NCBI GenBank assembly: GCA_030268105.1
Contig: BSDZ01000021.1
Span: 868,001 to 932,000, forward strand
DNA length: 64,000 bases
Direction: 5' to 3'
DNA from: Volvox africanus
Lineage: Eukaryota; Chlorophyta; Chlorophyceae; Chlamydomonadales; Volvocaceae
Below are positions 59,101 through 64,000 of this stretch, in pieces. The translations under genes and the position numbers were made by a program. How positions within the stretch are numbered: position 1 is the first letter of the stretch; each line of letters opens with the position of its first letter. Under the pieces are notes generated by a model. That model had not been told where the DNA came from. It saw nothing but the letters and a program-made list of their open reading frames with translations, and searched no databases.

Positions 59101-62100
59101 CTGATGTCCTAGAGTGCTCTTCCCGGCACACGGTTCACTAACGTGTGCGTCACTTCGGTTGCCTCGTTAGGGTTTCATTCACCCTTACACTTGGGCTGCA
59201 CAGGGAGAGAGGCTACCGACTAGGAACAACCTAAGCTGAGAGGCCACAGATATGCATTTGCAGCCGTCACAATACACGACTTACAGCGATAAGGCCACGC
59301 TTAGCAAGTGCACTCACACGACCCACAGCAGGGAAGTACGCTTGTCGCAGTGAGCAGCAATGGCATCTACATGCAAACCCCCCCGATCCCCTCTTCCTCA
59401 TGCCTCTAATAACGACGCTCGACGAAAATCGCCACCGATACGGAAAATCAAAACATCCAAGGCCACATAGTGAGTTGGTTTCGCTTAGTACAGTAATTCT
59501 AAGTGTTCGGTTATGGTACGGGACGAAAATGACAAATCAAATATCCTTCAGCCTCCGCCACCAACCCCGCGCCATGCACGCACGACAGAGCAACCTCGCT
59601 GCATGGAACAGCGCACATATAGAACGTAAAAAGTTAAAGACAGAAAAATAATCATTTCCCGCCGCTACACTCACAGTGGGCAGCGGAAGGCGGGCTAGTG
59701 ACCGTGTGTCCCTTGTGAAGGTGCCAAACAAAAAGCACGCGGTACAACCACTGTGCACAGACCCACAGGTGCGAATAGCGGGAGAGCAACGGGCAAAGGA
59801 AAGGCCACTGCCCAGCGGCACAAATATTGCACCGCGTTGGGCCCGTGCCTTGTCCGCAAAGGAGGCTGATGAATTGACTCAGGCGCCCGCAACCGCAAAC
59901 TACAGATCGTCACCCACGCCCGAGTCCCGAGTCCCGAATAACATGATTGTCTAGCGGCCTGCGTACCTGATTCCGTGTCTGATGCTTTGCCGTATAGCTC
60001 TTAAAACCAAAATTGGGCAGTTTCCATGTAATCCCGTACCCGATTCGTTCAATAGCACACGGCGAGTCATCTGTTAGGCATACGTACAGTCGTAGCAACA
60101 GCCGGATCTGACAGAACCTAACTACCCCAGGTGAACCCTCTGCCTCACACGCAGCAGACGGGGAAAGCATGTATAGGTACAGCAAAAGAGAGCTTGGCAT
60201 CGCTACCATTAACATTTGGGACAGGGACCGTTCCATATACACACCCACTCCTCTCGAATGACAGCGCTCTATACGGCACACACGTCAGGCCTCATCACCG
60301 AATACTGTTCGTAGGCACCTACCTGCTGGTGGCGCTCCAATGCTCCTCCACACATGATTCATCATCTCATCCCGCCCGGCGGTGATCGGTCATTTGCTTC
60401 CCGCGACCTAACGGGAGAGCACGGCTGACGGCTGCTGAGGGGGGGAACGACAGGATTGATATAAGCCTTTTTAATCATTCCCACGGTTGCATTCACACGC
60501 CATACTATCCTACCAGCTTCTATCATTGACACGCACAGTATCTGTCTTCAAAAGGTTACTGCTGCTACATAAAATGCTATCTAGCTATCATGTACGGCAC
60601 GCTATGTGACGGTGTGTTCGTTACCCCGGTCCCGAGCGCTTGCCGTTTGGAGCCTTCCACGCCCTATCCCACTATCCCCACTTCCCAGCCAGCCAAGCTT
60701 CAAAAGCCATTCCTTGCCACCACGTTAACCGCTGGCGTGGGTTCCTTCCCAAGGGGCACTCCCACAGGAAACGCCGAGGCGTGGCTACTGATGGAGCAGC
60801 CGCCGCAGGGGTTACGGTAACCAAGAGAGCTTGGGCAATACTGGGCCGAACGAACGCCCTATAGCTACATTCACAGACGCGGACACGCACACGTCCTCAA
60901 ACGCAGGGGCCCCCCAAGCATTTCCAAGGTGGCACCCTGCCAAGCTTCTCGCCATACAGAAGCAATAGTTGCCGCACAGACACCGCGCCTCCGTCTCCAC
61001 CTGCCTGCACGCAAGTAGTATTTCACATTACATAGCAAAAACGAAACCACCGTCCCACTTCATGCCCCCTGTCCTTCTCCCCTCCATCTGTCCCTCCGGC
61101 CTTCCTGGCCTCCCGCTCTCGCTGACCCTCCCTCGCAAGCCCGCGAGACAGTGTAGAAACGCAAGAGTAACTGATGCAGTGCCTGGGACGAACGCTGCCC
61201 CCCTTCTCTCCTCGCTTGCGACCCCCACCATGAACCTTCTTAACGCCCGGCAGGCAGCAAAGCAAGCTCGCCATGGCTATTCATGTCCCCACAACCGCTA
61301 TCACCGTCATCACTGGTAAACACCGTGAGAGGGAGAGAGAGAATGTGTGCGTGTGTGTACGCACGAGACTGAGCTTGACTCCGAACTGATGGAGTACGCC
61401 TTTTCCAAGGGTTATACGAATCCTTCAACATCGCAAATGCAGAAATACCGCTGCAAGACGAATGTTGATTATGTATGCAGGCTTGCCCACCGCCCATATC
61501 GGTCATGTTCTGATGAGGAACATATTCATATACAGATACACCTTTCCCCCACAATCCACACAACCCCACTTGCGCTAAAAAGCGTCACTGCAACAGCCTG
61601 TCCCCAGCCCAACCCCGCCTTTGTCGGCAGGTTACCTTCCAAAACGAATTAGTTCATTTGTACGCAATGGCACAATACAGTGCAAACGAAGAGGCCCGGT
61701 GGCGGTGGCAGTGCCTGGTGCCCGCTTTCAAACGCTCCTCGGCCCAATAGCGCCGCTTTGCGCCGACGCCATCGGTGCACATTTCGTCTCAGTTCAGTTT
61801 TGATGGTAACTCCCCGGCGAAATCGCTCCTGCCCAGGGCTCCGGTCCACTTCATCCTGGACACGTGCCTCCTCCTTTCCTTGAGAAGAACTTGCGCGACC
61901 AGTATGATTCATCATCCAGCCCATGCTAAGCTTTTGCAACATGCAAAATGCTGCATCGGCCCTTCCGAAAGATGCAAACTGGCCCTCTTCTGCGTTCTCA
62001 GAAACGCACACACATACACACACACAACACACGCACAGCGCTGCCGGGGCACGCTCAGATACATCACGCAGGCAGGCCTCTTACAACACGAAGACCGACT

Positions 62101-64000
62101 TCTAAGCGCACGCCACTTTCCCGACGCTAGGTCTTGCTGCCAACAACGCCAACTGACGACTTCCCGAAGAAAACCACAAACAGCAACTTGTGCCCGAAGC
62201 AGTGCTAGAGAACAGGAAGTCAAAGAGGGTCTTCATTTCTCACAGTGCGCATTGCCATCTGCAGTCATGCAGTGGAACGCTCCCTGCTCGTCGGTTGCAA
62301 TCAATTTGTGCAGTCCTCAGCAGCGCCTGTCCACCCTCACAAAGTCCTTCCGTTGTCGTCAGCTCGATGGCAATACCTAATGCTCTGTATCCACGAAGCC
62401 GCGTGTCGGGTCCGCGTCATGGTGCGCTTTTGTTGTCAGTCATCCATTGAATGGCCGGTCGCGTTCTGTCACACCGATAGTGCAGTTACACAGTCCCCCC
62501 CCACCTCGCCGGAAAAAACCTTGCGTATTTATGTACGAAGGCTATCCGACGCCCCCGACGGCTAAGAAGCTTTCATCAGGGCTGACCACAGTCGCTGAAA
62601 CCTCGTGTCCGATGGCATCACGCCATACTTGCCTCATGGCGTGCGGGACTGTCGACAAAATTGCCCTGCCCTGCCCTGCCCGTGTATCCGCATGTGCTCA
62701 CATGCGTGCACGGTTTTTCTTGTCCGGTATATCAGGAAACAGCATAGCGCGCACAACTTATGCGGTTGGGCCTCCGATTGAGCACAAACGAAAGTGTATA
62801 TGCGGAGGACCAGGTAGGACGCGGTCTCGACTTCCAAGAAAAAACCTTACCAGACGTTAGTCCCGAGCGGCGTCCTGCCTCCACTAAACCACATGCGCCG
62901 CCTCCTGCCTCCCCGTCTTCCACCACGCATATACCAAGAGCCGGCTCCACATCCAGCTTCAGTGGATGGCAGAGGACGGACAAATGAAACAATACTAATC
63001 CCTAGGCTCCCGGCTGGCGCGCATGCTGGAGGGTCTAACCTGGCTAGGCCTTTTCGGGGTACAAAGTGGAAGAGCCTGTGGGGCCGCCGGCCAAGACCCC
63101 ACCACATCATTTTGCGCCGGAACGGACTCCTTATCGCCCGCGATCCTCCCTTATAGAGGATCGATTCCCATGGATGGCTGATTCGCAGATTGACTTTTAC
63201 CTCAATTTCGCTCCGACATTGCCGCTTGCCTCTACAATCGCCTTAACATCCGCATGTTACTACCGATACGTCGAACCACGCCTTAACCAGTAAAACCAAA
63301 ACGCTACAGGGGCCACCAACATACCCGGTTGTAAGTCCACAAACACCACGAACTCATCGACAGGCGAATCGAAAATTGCTTAGTCCACCAAAATTTCCAA
63401 AAGTGACCCCCCCATCACCAAAGCATAGGTGGTGATGGTGCAAAGGGTTCTGTTTAGCACGGAGTCGGACAGGAGCCCAGGTGAACCCAGGTGCGCATAA
63501 CGACGGATACAAGAGGGGACGAGCAGCTCGACAATGCCCAAAGAAAGCACCGAAACGCCCGCTTATCCGCTTTTTGCAGTGCATACCTTGGCCCTGTTTC
63601 CATGGCCGGTAAGAGGCTATAAGAGGCAGCAGGCGCTCGCCCAATCCGCCGAGGCTGCGCCCGCGCTCGCCTCGAGGGAGTCTCCGCACCAATCAAATCA
63701 GCAGCTTTTCAAGTCGTAAGCAAGCTCCTGCAAACCATGCTGTGGAGACCTTCCAAAGCCCCCATCCACTGCCTTGCTCCGATGGAAGTTCCTGATGTGC
63801 ACTTGCATCCCGGGTTTCAGTACGCGAAGACGTCAAGGGACTCACCATCAGCACCGGCCCCTTGTGCGCAGTTGCCGTTTGCGATCGCGCTGTCACTGCG
63901 GGGCCCATGCCTTTGATGGATGCCTTGGAGGGTCGGAGTCGAGTCCCCGAGGCTGACACTCTGTCGCGCAAGCGGCAGCAGCGCCGACCACAGATCACAG
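56188..64000. other. Long region without recognised genes
   Basis: No frame shows a known family. The 3' UTR of the metalloprotease occupies the start. Short repeats include an AACAAC run near 57.61 kb and a GTTACGTTACGTTATTAGTT-like duplication near 57.41 kb. Frames with some protein-like character but no identity are 59676-59954 (+), 61649-62032 (-), 62847-63110 (-), 63066-63293 (+) and 63693-63998 (-). The last contains GMGPAVTARSQTATAHKG before a GTGAGT donor and may be an exon of a gene running in from beyond the window. Confidence 0.4.

Overview
The window is nuclear DNA of a green alga, most likely a volvocine (Volvox/Chlamydomonas relative). Genes are rich in short GT-AG introns of about 100-600 nt. 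One gene is a gametolysin/VMP-type metalloprotease (peptidase M11) with a long serine-proline domain of the kind found in volvocine extracellular matrix. Simple repeats and minisatellites are frequent. No organelle, bacterial or viral gene was recognised. Exon boundaries below were derived by hand from splice sites, phase and family similarity.

Layout. 1-4.25 kb (+): 3' part of a nucleobase/ascorbate transporter (NAT/SLC23 family), cut by the window start. 5.48-8.68 kb (-): a complete 11-exon Glo3/ArfGAP2-3-type Arf GTPase-activating protein. 9.3-10.6 kb (+), head to head with it: a damaged TBC (Rab-GAP) gene with an in-frame TAG. 10.6-13.8 kb: nothing recognised. 13.77-18.75 kb and 22.38-26.98 kb (+): two tandem ATP-type phosphoenolpyruvate carboxykinase (PEPCK) genes. 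Copy 1 has a transit-peptide-like N-terminal exon that copy 2 appears to lack, and a 1.9-kb block including whole introns is almost identical between them. 30.6-33.35 kb (+): a protein with a 3'-5'-exonuclease-like fold that seems to have lost catalytic residues. 36.1-38.28 kb (-): a 253-residue tandem ubiquitin-like-domain protein. 39.8-42.8 kb (-): a large low-complexity protein with C-terminal ankyrin repeats. 44.8-46.1 kb (-): a truncated, broken copy of the exonuclease-like gene. 46.2-50.2 kb: exon-like stretches of unknown identity around an 18-copy, 16-bp minisatellite. 51.57-56.19 kb (+): the metalloprotease. 56.2-64 kb: no recognised gene.

How the genes relate. There are no operons. 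The two PEPCK genes are a tandem family still exchanging sequence, apparently with different N-termini and so perhaps different compartments. The Arf-GAP and the TBC remnant are both membrane-traffic GTPase regulators and lie divergently. The two exonuclease-like loci are an intact gene and a decayed paralog in opposite orientation 11 kb apart. A 138-bp dispersed repeat occurs between genes at 34.2 kb and inside a metalloprotease intron at 52.3 kb.
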